Origin: an uncultured Bacteroidota bacterium
Lineage (GTDB): Bacteria; Bacteroidota; Bacteroidia; Bacteroidales; P3
Assembly: GCA_902776365.1 (NCBI GenBank)
Contig: CACYPU010000001.1
Span: 186,001 to 250,000, forward strand
Reading direction: 5' to 3'
Length of the DNA: 64,000 nt
Position 1 is the first letter of the stretch. The number at the start of each line of letters is the position of its first letter. Positions 1-9,139 of the stretch are shown here, piece after piece. The notes beneath the pieces are model-generated. The model saw nothing but the letters and a program-made list of their open reading frames with translations. It was not told the DNA's origin and searched no databases. A program made the translations under genes and the position numbers.

Positions 1-1887
1 CTTGTACATCACTTCGGGCTTGTCGTGGCCTTGGTACTCCCAGGCGGCCACGAACATGAAGTTGTCGTCGTCGCGGAGTGTCTCGCCGTCCTCGGTCTGG
101 TGCTCGATGCGGAAGTGGCCGCCGCAACTCTCCTCGCGCTGGGTGGCGTCGTCCACGATGAGGCGTGCCAGCTCGAAGTAGTCTTCGAGGCGGTAGGCTT
201 TCTCCAGCTCGGGGTTCATCTCGGCGGGTTTGCCGGGAATGAAGACATGCTGGTAGAAGTCGGCCTCGAGTTCGGTAATTTTCTCCTTGGCGGTGGCTAG
301 GCTCTCCTTGCTGCGGGCCATGCCACAGTATTCCCACATGATGCGGCCGAGGGCTTTGTGGTAGTGGTCGACAGAGTGCTCGCCATGGATGTTCATGAGG
401 TTGTCCATGCGGGCGCGTACGTTGGCTTCGGCTTCGTCGAATTCGGGACCTTCGGCCTTGATTTTGCCAACATATATTTGGTCGGCCAGGTAGTTCTGCA
501 GCGTGTAGGGGAGGACGAAATAGCCGTCGGCGAGGCCCTGCATGAGGGCGCTGGCGCCGAGACGGTTGGCGCCGTGGTCGCTGAAGTTGGCCTCACCCGC
601 GGCGAAGAGGCCGGGAATGGTGGTCTGCAGCTCGTAGTCGACCCACAGGCCGCCCATGGTGTAGTGCACGGCGGGGTAGATCATCATCGGGTATTCGTAG
701 GGGTCGACGTCGACAATCTTCTGATACATCTGGAAGAGGTTGCCATATTTCTGCTCCACGACATCGCGGCCGAGACGCTTGATGGCGTCGGCGAAGTCGA
801 GGTAGACGGCCAAGCCCGTGGGACCCACGCCGTAGCCGGCATCGCAACGCTCCTTGGCGGCGCGGCTGGCGACGTCGCGGGGCACCAGGTTGCCGAAGGC
901 GGGATAGCGGCGTTCGAGGTAGTAGTCGCGGTCTTCCTCGGCGATGTCGAGAGCGCTCTTCTCGCCGCGGCGGATGGCCTCGGCGTCCTCTTTCTTCTTG
1001 GGCACCCAGATGCGGCCGTCGTTACGCAGCGACTCGCTCATCAGCGTGAGCTTCGATTGGTAGTCGCCGTGGACGGGGATGCAGGTGGGGTGTATCTGCA
1101 CGTAGCAGGGGTTGGCGAAGGCGGCGCCGCGACGGTGGCACACCCATGCGGCACTGCCGTTAGAGTTCATGGCGTTGGTGCTCAGGTAATACACGTTGCC
1201 GTAGCCACCCGTGGCCACCACGACGGCATGGGCGGCGTAACGCTCCAGCTCGCCGGTGACGAGGTTGCGGACGATGATGCCGCGGGCGCGGCCGTCCTTG
1301 ATGACCAGGTCCATCATCTCGTGACGCTCGTGGAGGACGACGGTGCCGCGGGCAATCTCGCGGCTCAGGGCGCCGTAGGCTCCCAGCAGCAGCTGCTGGC
1401 CGGTCTGGCCGCGGGCGTAGAAGGTGCGGCTCACCTGTGCGCCGCCGAAGGAGCGGTTGTCCAGCAGGCCGCTATAGTCGCGGGCGAAGGGCACACCCTG
1501 CGCCACACACTGGTCGATGATGTCGCCGCTGACCTCGGCCAGACGGTAGACGTTGGCCTCGCGGGCACGGTAGTCGCCACCCTTGATGGTGTCCTTGAAG
1601 AGACGCTCCACGCTGTCGCCGTCGTTCTGATAGTTCTTGGCGGCATTGATACCGCCCTGGGCGGCGATGGAGTGCGCACGGCGCGGCGAGTCCTGGATGC
1701 AGAAAATGTCCACGTGGAAACCTAAAGCACCGAGCGAGGCGGCGGCCGAGGCACCGGCCAGGCCGGTACCGACGACGATGATGTCGAGCTTGCGCTTGTT
1801 GGCCGGGTTCACCAGCTTCTGCGCGGCTTTGTAGTTGGTCCATTTCTGACTGAGCGGACCTTCGGGTATCTTGGAGTCTAATATCAT
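1..1887 (-). CDS. frdA: Fumarate reductase / succinate dehydrogenase flavoprotein subunit (partial, C-terminus beyond left edge)
   Basis: Catalytic FAD subunit that interconverts fumarate and succinate on the inner face of the cytoplasmic membrane. The frame is open from the ATG at 1887 to base 1, giving 629 codons, so nearly the full length of Bacteroides-type subunits is present and the stop lies outside. A Rossmann GTGLAG sits at residues 40-45, and the region around His72 ([12 protein letters not shown]) matches the covalent FAD histidine. [23 protein letters not shown] and RDVASRAA match substrate and FAD-binding segments of the family. It is the last gene seen in a minus-strand run nqrA-F, frdC, lipoprotein, frdA; frdB would be expected just outside the window. 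In an anaerobe of this type fumarate reduction is the likely direction, but sequence alone does not decide it. Confidence 0.95.
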   Translation of the reverse strand, partial: MILDSKIPEGPLSQKWTNYKAAQKLVNPANKRKLDIIVVGTGLAGASAAASLGALGFHVDIFCIQDSPRRAHSIAAQGGINAAKNYQNDGDSVERLFKDTIKGGDYRAREANVYRLAEVSGDIIDQCVAQGVPFARDYSGLLDNRSFGGAQVSRTFYARGQTGQQLLLGAYGALSREIARGTVVLHERHEMMDLVIKDGRARGIIVRNLVTGELERYAAHAVVVATGGYGNVYYLSTNAMNSNGSAAWVCHRRGAAFANPCYVQIHPTCIPVHGDYQSKLTLMSESLRNDGRIWVPKKKEDAEAIRRGEKSALDIAEEDRDYYLERRYPAFGNLVPRDVASRAAKERCDAGYGVGPTGLAVYLDFADAIKRLGRDVVEQKYGNLFQMYQKIVDVDPYEYPMMIYPAVHYTMGGLWVDYELQTTIPGLFAAGEANFSDHGANRLGASALMQGLADGYFVLPYTLQNYLADQIYVGKIKAEGPEFDEAEANVRARMDNLMNIHGEHSVDHYHKALGRIMWEYCGMARSKESLATAKEKITELEADFYQHVFIPGKPAEMNPELEKAYRLEDYFELARLIVDDATQREESCGGHFRIEHQTEDGETLRDDDNFMFVAAWEYQGHDKPEVMYK

Positions 1888-1907
1888 AATGTTATGTTTT
1901 TCGTTGA

Positions 1908-2585
1908 TTATAGTGTGAAATTAAGCCCTGTGCTCAGGGAAATCGGGATGTATCGGATGGCGCCGGTTCTGGGCCAGTCGGACAGGTAGGTGTAACCCAG
2001 TTGCAATTGGAATTTTATCTTCTTGCTTCCCACACGGACAAAGAATTGTGGTTCCAACAGATTGCTTTTGCGTGGACCGAAAATCTCTTTATCGTCATTG
2101 GGGTCTTCGCCGTCGTGCCCTCTGAAGATTGCGGATATTCTTCCCACTTTCATAGCCAGACCGATGTCCCAATGACGGTTTAGGTGCCAGCCATAGTTAA
2201 ACTGGGCAAATCCGAGGGTATAGGGGCCGTAAGCACTGGCAGGGCGGGCATCAATATATACGTCCCCATGTCCATGTCCAAGTCCCAGATAGCCTTCTAA
2301 TACGTTAGAACTATCAGCATTGTAAAAACCAATGGCAGCATGGGAATAGAAAACATCCCTACCTTCGAAATCGCCATGAAATTGCATGGCGAGGTGATTG
2401 GTTAATCCCATTGAAACTGTCGCGTTGGCTCCTATTGGCGGGAACCAATAGATTGAACCTGCGAGACGTACATCGCCTTTGTGGTCGATAAGGGGAATAT
2501 CGGCCAGCTGAGGTTTGTAGGTCCAGCAGCTCGTTGCTGTCAAGGACAGCAGGATGATTACTATAGCACTGCGACGGCGTTTCAT
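1908..2585 (-). CDS. Predicted lipoprotein, 225 aa, inserted between frdC and frdA
   Basis: The N-terminus has KRRR, a hydrophobic stretch and the lipobox LTATSC, so a lipoprotein exported by Sec and acylated at Cys20 is predicted. The rest alternates hydrophobic and polar residues with many Gly, Tyr and Phe, and ends in a segment closing with Phe-Thr-Leu. This looks like a small beta-barrel or beta-sandwich outer-membrane protein. I do not recognise a family. It begins 1 nt after the frdC stop and ends 20 nt before the frdA start, so it is co-transcribed with the complex. By eye its base composition is more AT-rich than the flanking frd genes, which suggests a later insertion into the operon. 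No link to fumarate reductase can be claimed. Confidence 0.8.
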   Translation of the reverse strand: MKRRRSAIVIILLSLTATSCWTYKPQLADIPLIDHKGDVRLAGSIYWFPPIGANATVSMGLTNHLAMQFHGDFEGRDVFYSHAAIGFYNADSSNVLEGYLGLGHGHGDVYIDARPASAYGPYTLGFAQFNYGWHLNRHWDIGLAMKVGRISAIFRGHDGEDPNDDKEIFGPRKSNLLEPQFFVRVGSKKIKFQLQLGYTYLSDWPRTGAIRYIPISLSTGLNFTL

Positions 2586-2586
2586 T

Positions 2587-3426
2587 TTACAATCCTAAGT
2601 AGACCAGTATCGGCACCGCGGCGAAGCCGAGGACGATGATCCAGGTGTAGATCTTGCCGAGGGCTTCGATGATGGGGTTGTACTTGTAGTTGTTCAGGCC
2701 GAGGGTTTGGAAGGCCGAGGGGAAGGCATGCATCAGGTGGAAGAAGATGATGACGAAGAAGATGAGGTAGCCGATGACGATGTGCAGGTGGCTGAACTTC
2801 TCGCGGGTCATATAGTAGAAGTCGGGCTCGGGGTCGCTGCCGGGCAATAAACGTTTCAAGGTCTCTTTATCTTCGTAAGTCAGATGATGTATCATATCAG
2901 AGCCCATTGACAATTGGCCTGACTTTTGGATTTTATCGAGGAATCCAATGACTTCTTCATCGAACATGGCGTTTGGTTGCTCCTGCATGGCTTTTCCTAT
3001 ATTTTCCACACTCACCATATACTCGCCTTTCACCACGCCGACCTTCACCATGTAAAAGTCGTAGAAGTGGAGGCCGAGGCAGACGAAGATGAGGATACCG
3101 GTCCAGATCATCAGTTTGGAGCCGGGGTGCGTCTTTGAGCGCGAGGGCTGGTGGTAGCGCACGGGACGGGCGAGGCGATTGGTGACGGCGAGCCATATCG
3201 TCAGCAGGATGTGCAAGGCGATGAAGCCCAGCAGTCCTATCTCGAAAATCTTCACCACCCAGTTGGTGCCCATGAAATGGCAGAAGTCGGAGTACCACTG
3301 GCCGTCGTCGTGACGCAGGATGAAGAGGTTCGCCGTCATGTGGAACAAGAGGAACAGCAGCAGGAAGCCGCCGACCAGCGCCACAAACAGTTTCTTTGTG
3401 ATGGAATGGATTTTGGGTAAGTTCAT
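2587..3426 (-). CDS. frdC: Fumarate reductase / succinate dehydrogenase cytochrome b subunit
   Basis: Membrane anchor of the quinol:fumarate reductase, 279 aa, carrying haem b and the quinol site. About five hydrophobic helices are visible: near residues 12-32, 58-80, 106-128, 212-235 and 256-278. Candidate haem-ligating histidines lie in them, for example LLFHMTANLF and FFHLMHAF. Between helices 3 and 4 there is an unusually long polar loop (about residues 130-205) rich in Glu, Lys and Met, longer than I expect for the roughly 230-residue Bacteroides proteins. It lies 40 nt downstream of nqrF with no obvious promoter between, only a TGTGTTAA repeat tract, so transcription from nqrA probably continues into it. 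Confidence 0.9.
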   Translation of the reverse strand: MNLPKIHSITKKLFVALVGGFLLLFLLFHMTANLFILRHDDGQWYSDFCHFMGTNWVVKIFEIGLLGFIALHILLTIWLAVTNRLARPVRYHQPSRSKTHPGSKLMIWTGILIFVCLGLHFYDFYMVKVGVVKGEYMVSVENIGKAMQEQPNAMFDEEVIGFLDKIQKSGQLSMGSDMIHHLTYEDKETLKRLLPGSDPEPDFYYMTREKFSHLHIVIGYLIFFVIIFFHLMHAFPSAFQTLGLNNYKYNPIIEALGKIYTWIIVLGFAAVPILVYLGL

Positions 3427-3432
3427 ATCTTG

Positions 3433-3463
3433 AATGTGTTAATGTGTTAATGTGTAAAAATGT
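3433..3463. repeat. Degenerate tandem tract, unit TGTGTTAA
   Basis: About three and a half copies of an 8-nt unit fill the nqrF-frdC spacer. It belongs to the class of short tracts scattered over the window and may separate the two cistrons without a terminator. Confidence 0.7.
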
Positions 3464-3466
3464 TAG

Positions 3467-4771
3467 TCATTTCTTCGGGGCACCGCCGCCGAAGTCGTCG
3501 TAGGCGATGTTCTCGGGCTGGACGCCGAGGTTGTCGAGCATATTGACAACGGCGCTGCTCATGGGGCCGGGGCCGCACATGTAGTACTCGATGTCCTCGG
3601 GGGCGGGGTGGTCCTTGAGGTAGGTGTCGTACATCACCTGATGGATGAAGCCGGGGGTGTAGGGCACTCCGGCGGCATCGGCGGCGGGGTCGGGGCGGTC
3701 GAGGGCCAGATGGAAGTGGAAGTTGGAAAAATCTTTCTCTAACTGGTGGAAGTCGTTGAGGTAGAACACCTCGTTGAGGGCGCGGGCGCCGTAGAAGTAG
3801 TGCATGGGGCGGTGGGTGCAATGGAGGGTGCGGGTTAGGTGCATGATCTGTGCGCGGAGAGGAGCCATACCGGCGCCGCCGCCGACCCATATCATCTCGT
3901 TGCCCTGCGGGTCGTCGCTCCAGGTGCCATCCTCGGTGCCGCGGACGCGGAACTCGCCGTAGGGACCGCTCATGATGACCTTGTCGCCGGGCTTCAACGA
4001 GAAGATATATGAAGAGGCTATGCCAGGGTTGACGTTCTGGAAACCGCTGCGGTCGGCCGTGAAGGGAGGAGTGGCAATTCTAACCGTCAGCATGAAGACG
4101 TCGCCTTCGGCGGGATAGTTGGCCATGGAGTAGGCGCGCACGGTGGGCTCGGTGTTGACGCAGACGAGGTCGAACATCTTGAACTTCTCCCATGCGGGCA
4201 GGTACTTGTCGCCGATAAGCGAGCGGTCGAAGTCGCTGTATTTGATGCGGAAGGTGGGTATCTTGATCTGGGCGTAGCTGCCGGGCACGAAGTCCATGTG
4301 CTCGCCGGCGGGCAGTTGCACCTTGAACTCCTTGACGAAGGTGGCCACGTTGCGGTTGCTCACCACCGTGCACTCGTATTCCTTGATGCTGAGGATGCTC
4401 TCGGGGAGCTTGAGGCTGAGGTCTTCCTTGACCTTCACCTGACAGCCCAGGCGCCAGCCTTCCTGTATCTGCTTGCGGCTGAAGTGGGGCGTCTCGGTGG
4501 GGAGGATGCTGCCGCCGCCTTTGACGACGCGGCATTTGCACTGGCCGCAGCTGCCCTTGCCGCCGCAGGCCGAAGGCAGGTGGACGCCCTGCTCGCTGAG
4601 GGTGCTGATAAGTGTGCCGCCCGTCGGTACGGTCATTTCTTTGTCGTCGTTGATGGTAATCTTCACGTTGCCCTGCGGGATGAGCTTGGCGCGCAGGATG
4701 AGCAGCGCCGCCACCAGCAGCAGAATGACGACCAGGATGATTATGATTGCAGATATTAATGTTGTTGACAT
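3467..4771 (-). CDS. nqrF: Na+-translocating NADH:quinone reductase subunit F
   Basis: Electron-entry subunit of Na+-NQR, 434 aa: it oxidises NADH through FAD and passes electrons to a 2Fe-2S centre. One N-terminal membrane helix (residues 5-27) precedes a plant-type ferredoxin domain with Cys69, Cys75, Cys78 and Cys110. A ferredoxin-reductase module follows, with the FAD motif RAYSMANYP and the NAD-binding segments MIWVGGGAGMAPLR and YYMCGPGPM, ending GGGAPKK as in other NqrF. It is the last gene of nqrABCDEF. The 38-nt spacer to nqrE is filled by a CTTAACTA repeat tract. Confidence 0.97.
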   Translation of the reverse strand: MSTTLISAIIIILVVILLLVAALLILRAKLIPQGNVKITINDDKEMTVPTGGTLISTLSEQGVHLPSACGGKGSCGQCKCRVVKGGGSILPTETPHFSRKQIQEGWRLGCQVKVKEDLSLKLPESILSIKEYECTVVSNRNVATFVKEFKVQLPAGEHMDFVPGSYAQIKIPTFRIKYSDFDRSLIGDKYLPAWEKFKMFDLVCVNTEPTVRAYSMANYPAEGDVFMLTVRIATPPFTADRSGFQNVNPGIASSYIFSLKPGDKVIMSGPYGEFRVRGTEDGTWSDDPQGNEMIWVGGGAGMAPLRAQIMHLTRTLHCTHRPMHYFYGARALNEVFYLNDFHQLEKDFSNFHFHLALDRPDPAADAAGVPYTPGFIHQVMYDTYLKDHPAPEDIEYYMCGPGPMSSAVVNMLDNLGVQPENIAYDDFGGGAPKK

Positions 4772-4780
4772 AATCTATTG

Positions 4781-4813
4781 GCTTAACTACTTAACTACTG
4801 TCTACTTAACTAC
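4781..4813. repeat. Degenerate tandem tract, unit CTTAACTA
   Basis: Three imperfect copies of CTTAACTA(C) lie in the nqrE-nqrF spacer, touching the nqrE stop codon. It is one of the dispersed short tracts described in the findings. Confidence 0.7.
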
Positions 4814-5424
4814 AATTTAAATCCCATAAAGCTCATGAATGCCAAGCCCATGAGGCCGGTGATGATGAAGGTGATGCCCACGCCGCGCAGGGCTGGGGGG
4901 ATGTGGCTGTAGCGCAGTTTTTCCCTTATGGCGGCGATGGCCACGATGGCCAGGAACCAGCCGATGCCGCTGCCGAGGGCGAAGACTGTCGCCTCGCCGA
5001 TGTTGGCATAGCCGCGCTCCTGCATGAAGAGCGAGCCCGACATGACGGCGCAGTTCACGGCGATGAGCGGCAGGAAGATGCCCAGCGAGTTGTAGAGGGC
5101 AGGGCTGAACTTCTCCACAATCATCTCCACCATCTGCACGATGGCGGCGATGACGGCGATGAACATGATGAGGCTCAGGAAGCTGAGGTCCACCTCGGCC
5201 AGCGAGGGCGATATCCACGCCAGCGCGCCGGGGGCGAGGAAGAATTTGTTGAGCAGGTAGTTGATGGGCACGGTGATAAGCAGCACGAAGGTGACCGCTA
5301 TACCCAGTCCCGCCGAGGTCTTCACCGTCTTGCTCACGGCAAGGTACGAACACATGCCAAGGAAGAAGGCGAAGATCATGTTGTCGACGAAAATCGACTT
5401 GATGAATATGTTAATGTAGTCCAT
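4810..5424 (-). CDS. nqrE: Na+-translocating NADH:quinone reductase subunit E
   Basis: Integral membrane subunit, 204 aa, six predicted helices, homologous to NqrD and RnfA. With NqrD it forms the central part of the Na+ channel and holds an iron centre in known NQR structures. The N-terminal [20 protein letters not shown] and the segment [12 protein letters not shown] match the family, including the conserved Cys used for the intramembrane iron site. It shares one base (TAATG) with the end of nqrD, so translation is probably coupled. Confidence 0.96.
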   Translation of the reverse strand: MDYINIFIKSIFVDNMIFAFFLGMCSYLAVSKTVKTSAGLGIAVTFVLLITVPINYLLNKFFLAPGALAWISPSLAEVDLSFLSLIMFIAVIAAIVQMVEMIVEKFSPALYNSLGIFLPLIAVNCAVMSGSLFMQERGYANIGEATVFALGSGIGWFLAIVAIAAIREKLRYSHIPPALRGVGITFIITGLMGLAFMSFMGFKL

Positions 5425-6038
5425 TATTCACAAAGGTCTTTATTTTTACTTCTGTGCCACCAGATGATGAGGCCGACGAGGATGAGGGCCATGGGGGGCA
5501 TTATCATTAGGCCGTTGTTCTCGTAGCCGATGCCGTAGAGGCCGAGCTTCTCCATCACGGGGTAGCCCCAGAGGGTGCCGCTGCCAAGGAGTTCGCGGAC
5601 GAAGCCCAACGCGATGAGGATGACGCTGTAGCCGAGGCCGTTGCCGAGTCCGTCGAGGAAACTGGCCCACGGCTTCTGCACCATAGCGAAGGCCTCGAGG
5701 CGACCCATGACGATGCAGTTGGTAATAATGAGGCCCACGAAGACCGAGAGCTGCTTGCTGACGTCGTAGACGTATGCTTTCAGCACCTGGTCGACGAGCA
5801 CCACGAGGGTGGATACGACGACGAGCTGCACGATGATGCGGATGCGCGGCGGGATGGTGTTGCGCAGCAGCGAGATGATGACGTTGGCCAGCACCACCAC
5901 GACGGTGACGCTCAATGCCATCACCACGGCGGGCTTGAGCTGCGCCGTCACCGCCAGGCAGGAGCACACTCCCAGCACCTGCACCAGGATGGGGTTGTTC
6001 TTGCTGAAGGGGAGTTTTATAAGGTCAAAGTTCTTCAT
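5424..6038 (-). CDS. nqrD: Na+-translocating NADH:quinone reductase subunit D
   Basis: Integral membrane subunit, 204 aa, six helices, homologous to NqrE and RnfE. The segments [18 protein letters not shown] and [16 protein letters not shown] carry the conserved Cys residues of the family's iron site. The C-terminus ends in a short charged cytosolic tail. It overlaps nqrC by 4 nt (ATGA) and nqrE by 1 nt, so the subunits are translated as a tight block. Confidence 0.96.
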   Translation of the reverse strand: MKNFDLIKLPFSKNNPILVQVLGVCSCLAVTAQLKPAVVMALSVTVVVVLANVIISLLRNTIPPRIRIIVQLVVVSTLVVLVDQVLKAYVYDVSKQLSVFVGLIITNCIVMGRLEAFAMVQKPWASFLDGLGNGLGYSVILIALGFVRELLGSGTLWGYPVMEKLGLYGIGYENNGLMIMPPMALILVGLIIWWHRSKNKDLCE

Positions 6039-6634
6039 TGTGTTACAGGTGCGATAGAAATAATGTCAAAATAATTTTCATAAGCAGTTTGCAACATGGC
6101 GGTGACCCCGTTGCTGGTCATTGTGCCACCGCTGATAGCGTCCACTTCAAAGGGATTGTTTTTGTCGGCATTTTTCTTTAGGTAGATTGGACCACCGGCC
6201 ATCGTTTTCCCGATGAAACGTTGGGCGAATTTGTCGGTGGCAATCTCGCCGCCAAGGCCGGGGGTTTCTCCCTTGTGGTCGAAAATGGCTCCAATTACTT
6301 TTCCGTCAGCGTCAAGTGCCATGTAGCCCCAGATGGGTCCCCAGAGTCCGGTGCCCTTGAGAGGAATGATGTCACCACCGTTGAAGGTGTAGTATGTCAG
6401 GCCATTGTCGGTAGTTGCCTCGGTGATATGTTTGGCATAGAGTTCTGCGGCGTTGTCGCGTGTGGCCTCTACTCCGATGGTCTTCAGGATCATTTGTTTC
6501 TGCTCGGCCTGCTGGTTCTTGGTCTGCATGGGCTTGAGGCTAACGCTCACCACCGTGAGAATTAAAGCCGCCACCACCACTAGCACGGCGGAGTAGATAA
6601 AGATATACTTGTTGCTGAAGTTCTTTTTAGCCAT
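6035..6634 (-). CDS. nqrC: Na+-translocating NADH:quinone reductase subunit C
   Basis: Periplasm-facing FMN subunit, 199 aa. One N-terminal helix (residues 10-32) is followed by an FMN-binding domain. DAISGGTMTS at 165-174 fits the ApbE flavinylation motif, so FMN should be joined to Thr171 through a phosphoester. A longer frame opens upstream at 6709 inside nqrB, but the start at 6634 is preferred because AAAGGAGG lies 6 nt before it and MAKKNFSNKY followed by a helix is the normal N-terminus. It overlaps the end of nqrB by 8 nt. Confidence 0.96.
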   Translation of the reverse strand: MAKKNFSNKYIFIYSAVLVVVAALILTVVSVSLKPMQTKNQQAEQKQMILKTIGVEATRDNAAELYAKHITEATTDNGLTYYTFNGGDIIPLKGTGLWGPIWGYMALDADGKVIGAIFDHKGETPGLGGEIATDKFAQRFIGKTMAGGPIYLKKNADKNNPFEVDAISGGTMTSNGVTAMLQTAYENYFDIISIAPVTQ

Positions 6635-7733
6635 TGTGGACCTCCTTTCCCAGTGTGGCAGCGCGTTTGGCGCGCTGCTTGATATTCCTTGCCACCACAC
6701 AGTGGTCAATCAGCGGTGCCATGCAGTTCATGAAGAGGATGCTGAGCATCATGCCCTCGGGGTAGGCGGGGTTGCAGACGCGCAGCAGCACGGCGAAGGC
6801 GCCGATGAGCAGGCCGAAGACCGCGCCGAAGGCGAAGCCGCCCATCAGGAAGTGATAATAGAAGGGTAATTCCATGTAGGCGTTGGCGCCGATGGCGTTG
6901 AACAGCAGTCCCATGGCGCCGCCGCCGAGGAAGACACTCAGCATGATGCGCCAGGAGGCGATGCCGGTCATCAACAATAATATTGCGCCGAGGGCGATGG
7001 CGATGACGGAGGTCTCGCAGGTGGAGCCGGGGATGGTGCCGATGAACATATCGAGGGCCGATGCCGACGGGTGCATGCCTGCGGCCAACTCGCCCATAGG
7101 CGTGGCACCGGCGATGGCGTCGCTGCCCCAGAGGTCGTTGGCAATCCACACCTTGTCGCCGCTCATGTGGGTGGGGTAGGCGAAGAAAAGGAAGGCGCGC
7201 GCCACAAGGGCAGGGTTGAGGAAGTTCATGCCGCTGCCGCCGAAGACCTCCTTGCCGATGATGACGGCAAAGGCCACGGCAAGTGCCACCTGCCACAGTG
7301 GGGTGGTGACGGGCACAATCATCGGTATCAGCAGTCCTGTGGCCAGGTAGCCTTCGTTCACCTCATGGTGACGGTATTGGGCAAAGGCAAACTCGATGCC
7401 GAGGCCCACCACATAGCTCACCACGATAAGAGGAAGCATTCTTAGGAAGCCGAACCACCACATGTAGAGCCAATGCCAGTCGGCACCGGTGCTCATGGCG
7501 GTCTGGTAGCCGATGTTCCACATGCCGAAGAGCAGGGCGGGGACAAGGGCGATGACCACCATGATGATGCTTCGCTTCATGTCGACAGCGTCGCGGATAT
7601 GCGAGCCGCTCTTGGTAACGGTCTTGGGAGTGAAGGCGAAGGTGTGGAACGCCTCGTAGGTGCTCCCCAACCAGCTCCACCTGCCTTTGGGTTCAATTCG
7701 CTCAAACCAATCTTCAAGCCATTTCATATTCAT
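6627..7733 (-). CDS. nqrB: Na+-translocating NADH:quinone reductase subunit B
   Basis: Largest membrane subunit, 368 aa, about ten helices. It carries riboflavin and a covalent FMN and forms most of the Na+ and quinone path. FGGSGMNFLNPALVARAF and the flavinylation site at PGST (Thr238) followed by CETSVIAIALGA match the family. It overlaps nqrA by 4 nt (ATGA) and nqrC by 8 nt. The length is a little shorter than Vibrio NqrB but typical for Bacteroidota. Confidence 0.96.
   Translation of the reverse strand: MNMKWLEDWFERIEPKGRWSWLGSTYEAFHTFAFTPKTVTKSGSHIRDAVDMKRSIIMVVIALVPALLFGMWNIGYQTAMSTGADWHWLYMWWFGFLRMLPLIVVSYVVGLGIEFAFAQYRHHEVNEGYLATGLLIPMIVPVTTPLWQVALAVAFAVIIGKEVFGGSGMNFLNPALVARAFLFFAYPTHMSGDKVWIANDLWGSDAIAGATPMGELAAGMHPSASALDMFIGTIPGSTCETSVIAIALGAILLLMTGIASWRIMLSVFLGGGAMGLLFNAIGANAYMELPFYYHFLMGGFAFGAVFGLLIGAFAVLLRVCNPAYPEGMMLSILFMNCMAPLIDHCVVARNIKQRAKRAATLGKEVHNG
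6641..6648 (-). promoter_or_regulatory. Strong Shine-Dalgarno for nqrC
   Basis: AAAGGAGG ends 6 nt before the nqrC ATG, inside the nqrB 3' end. Such a perfect site is notable because Bacteroidota genes usually lack one. It decides the nqrC start and may keep NqrC output level with NqrB. Confidence 0.75.
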
Positions 7734-9037
7734 GCGACACTCTCCTTTCTGAGGACTTCAAGTGCCTCTCTGATAATCGTCTGTATCTCGGTCTTCGAGG
7801 GATCGATGAACTCGCACAGGGCGAAGTCCTCGGGCTCCACCTCGTAGATGCCCAGCTTCTCCTGCAGCTCCACGTCGCCCACAATGCAGGCTTTGATGAG
7901 CTGCAGAGGGTAGATGTCGAACGGGAACACTCGTTCAAAAGAGCCAGTGAACAGGAACGGACGCACCGAACCGTGCACGTTGGTGTTGAAATCAGTGGGT
8001 AGTGGGTAGTGGGTAGTGGGTAGCAGTCGGGCAAAGCCTGACAGGAAGGTCTTGCTGAAGCTGAATTTGCGGAAACCCGGCATCAGCCAGCCCATAAAGT
8101 CATACTTGTCACCCTCCTCGATAAAGCACACCTGCTGGTCGTACATGCCGAGGAATCCGTCGGGGGTGATGGCGGTGCCGCTGAGTGGGCTGCCGGAGAT
8201 GATGCGAGTGTTAAGTTTTAAGTGTTCAGTGTTTAGTTGAGGATAGTCAGCATTCATCAGCTGTGCCTCGCTGATGCGCTGCATGCATGCCCCGCAAAGC
8301 ACCCTATAATATTTCGGGGTCTTGGCGGCGGGACCACCCACAGCGATGACGCGCTCGGGACGGTACTCGCCGGTGAGGCACCAGCGGCCGATATTGGCGA
8401 CATCCTGCGCATTCACGCTCCAGATATAGTCTCCTTTATTGATAGGGTCAAGTGCCGCCACGATGGTGCCGATGTTGCCGGCAGGGTGGGGGCCTTGGGC
8501 TTTCACACAATGCACCTCGGCAAAAGCCTTGAGCGCATTCACGCCGGCTTCGAATTCATGTTCGCGTCCTTTCAGCGAGAAGTCGATGTCTGGGGCCAGC
8601 GGGTTGGTGTCGCGCAGACTGACATAAATGCCTTTGGGTTTGTGGTCAGGATTGGCTATGGTGCCGAAGGGGCGCTCCTTGATCATCCACCAAACGGGAG
8701 CCTCGGGGGTCAGTCTGGTTGTCCCAGTTGTCGCATTCTGACTGGTCCGACAAACTATTATCTCCATCAACTTCCGCTTTTCGCCTCTGACGATGGTTTC
8801 CACCGTGCCGCTCACCGGCGACGGCAGGAAAAGCCGCGGGTCGCGCTTGTCCTGCACCAGAGGTTGACCTGCGGCGACAGCATCGCCCTCGGCGACAAGC
8901 AGCCTCGGCGTGAACCCCACCACATCCGGCGGTTTCACGGCATAGCGCTTCTCGCCACGCAGGTCCAGAACCTCTCGCTCGGCTATGCCGCTAAGCGGGA
9001 TGTCCAACCCCTTTTTTATCTTTATATCGTGTCTCAT
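7730..9037 (-). CDS. nqrA: Na+-translocating NADH:quinone reductase subunit A, with two repeat tracts in coding sequence
   Basis: Peripheral cytosolic subunit, 435 aa, required for quinone reduction and assembly. IKIKKGLDIPLSG at the N-terminus and ISGSPLSG in the middle are family signatures, and NTNVHGSVRPF with DIYPLQLIKA mark the C-terminal part. Two stretches look foreign: residues about 265-277 (LNTEHLKLNT) and 337-348 (LPTTHYPLPTD). Both are translations of short tandem tracts (8206-8240 and 7992-8024) and fall just before or between conserved segments, where other NqrA proteins have short variable loops. The reading frame is intact. It is the first gene of the nqr-frd operon behind a good promoter at 9108-9138. 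Confidence 0.95.
   Translation of the reverse strand: MRHDIKIKKGLDIPLSGIAEREVLDLRGEKRYAVKPPDVVGFTPRLLVAEGDAVAAGQPLVQDKRDPRLFLPSPVSGTVETIVRGEKRKLMEIIVCRTSQNATTGTTRLTPEAPVWWMIKERPFGTIANPDHKPKGIYVSLRDTNPLAPDIDFSLKGREHEFEAGVNALKAFAEVHCVKAQGPHPAGNIGTIVAALDPINKGDYIWSVNAQDVANIGRWCLTGEYRPERVIAVGGPAAKTPKYYRVLCGACMQRISEAQLMNADYPQLNTEHLKLNTRIISGSPLSGTAITPDGFLGMYDQQVCFIEEGDKYDFMGWLMPGFRKFSFSKTFLSGFARLLPTTHYPLPTDFNTNVHGSVRPFLFTGSFERVFPFDIYPLQLIKACIVGDVELQEKLGIYEVEPEDFALCEFIDPSKTEIQTIIREALEVLRKESVA
7992..8024. repeat. Tandem tract (unit ACCCACT) inside nqrA, identical to one in folC
   Basis: Just over four copies of the 7-nt unit ACCCACT, read on the minus strand. The 33 nt are identical, with the same reading phase, to 20262-20294 inside folC. 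In both proteins the product is LPTTHYPLPTD. The other strand would contain an in-frame TAG. Confidence 0.9.
8206..8240. repeat. Degenerate tract (AACACTT-like) inside nqrA
   Basis: Imperfect AACACTGA/AACACTTAA units on the minus strand, coding QLNTEHLKLNT. It is related to the right arm of the tract pair at 14319-14402 in the TlpA-like gene. Confidence 0.75.
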
Positions 9038-9070
9038 TTTCGCCTTTTGACTACAATAATTTTACACCCA

Positions 9071-9090
9071 GCGACTTGCATTCAAGTCGC
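9071..9090 (-). other. Perfect 8-bp stem-loop in the nqrA 5' leader
   Basis: GCGACTTG and CAAGTCGC flank a 4-nt loop, midway between the predicted transcription start (about 9101) and the nqrA ATG. There is no T-run after it, so it is not a typical terminator. It could be a protein site or an mRNA-stabilising hairpin; function unknown. Confidence 0.5.
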
Positions 9091-9107
9091 CATGTTATAT
9101 CCAACTG

Positions 9108-9138
9108 CAAATATATGAAAAATTATATATATTGCAAA
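9108..9138 (-). promoter_or_regulatory. Promoter of the nqr-frd operon
   Basis: A -33 TTTG (9138-9135), a 19-nt spacer and a -7 TATATTTG (9115-9108) give an exact match to the Bacteroidota consensus TTTG-N19-TAnnTTTG. The -33 box starts 2 nt after the aspA stop, so the operon has its own promoter. Confidence 0.75.
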
Positions 9139-9139
9139 A

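Noticed and set aside
358-1725. Long plus-strand open frame of 455 codons
   Set aside because: It is the complement of frdA, which has intact FAD motifs. The plus-strand product is a Val/Gly/Ala/His-rich shadow with no domain.
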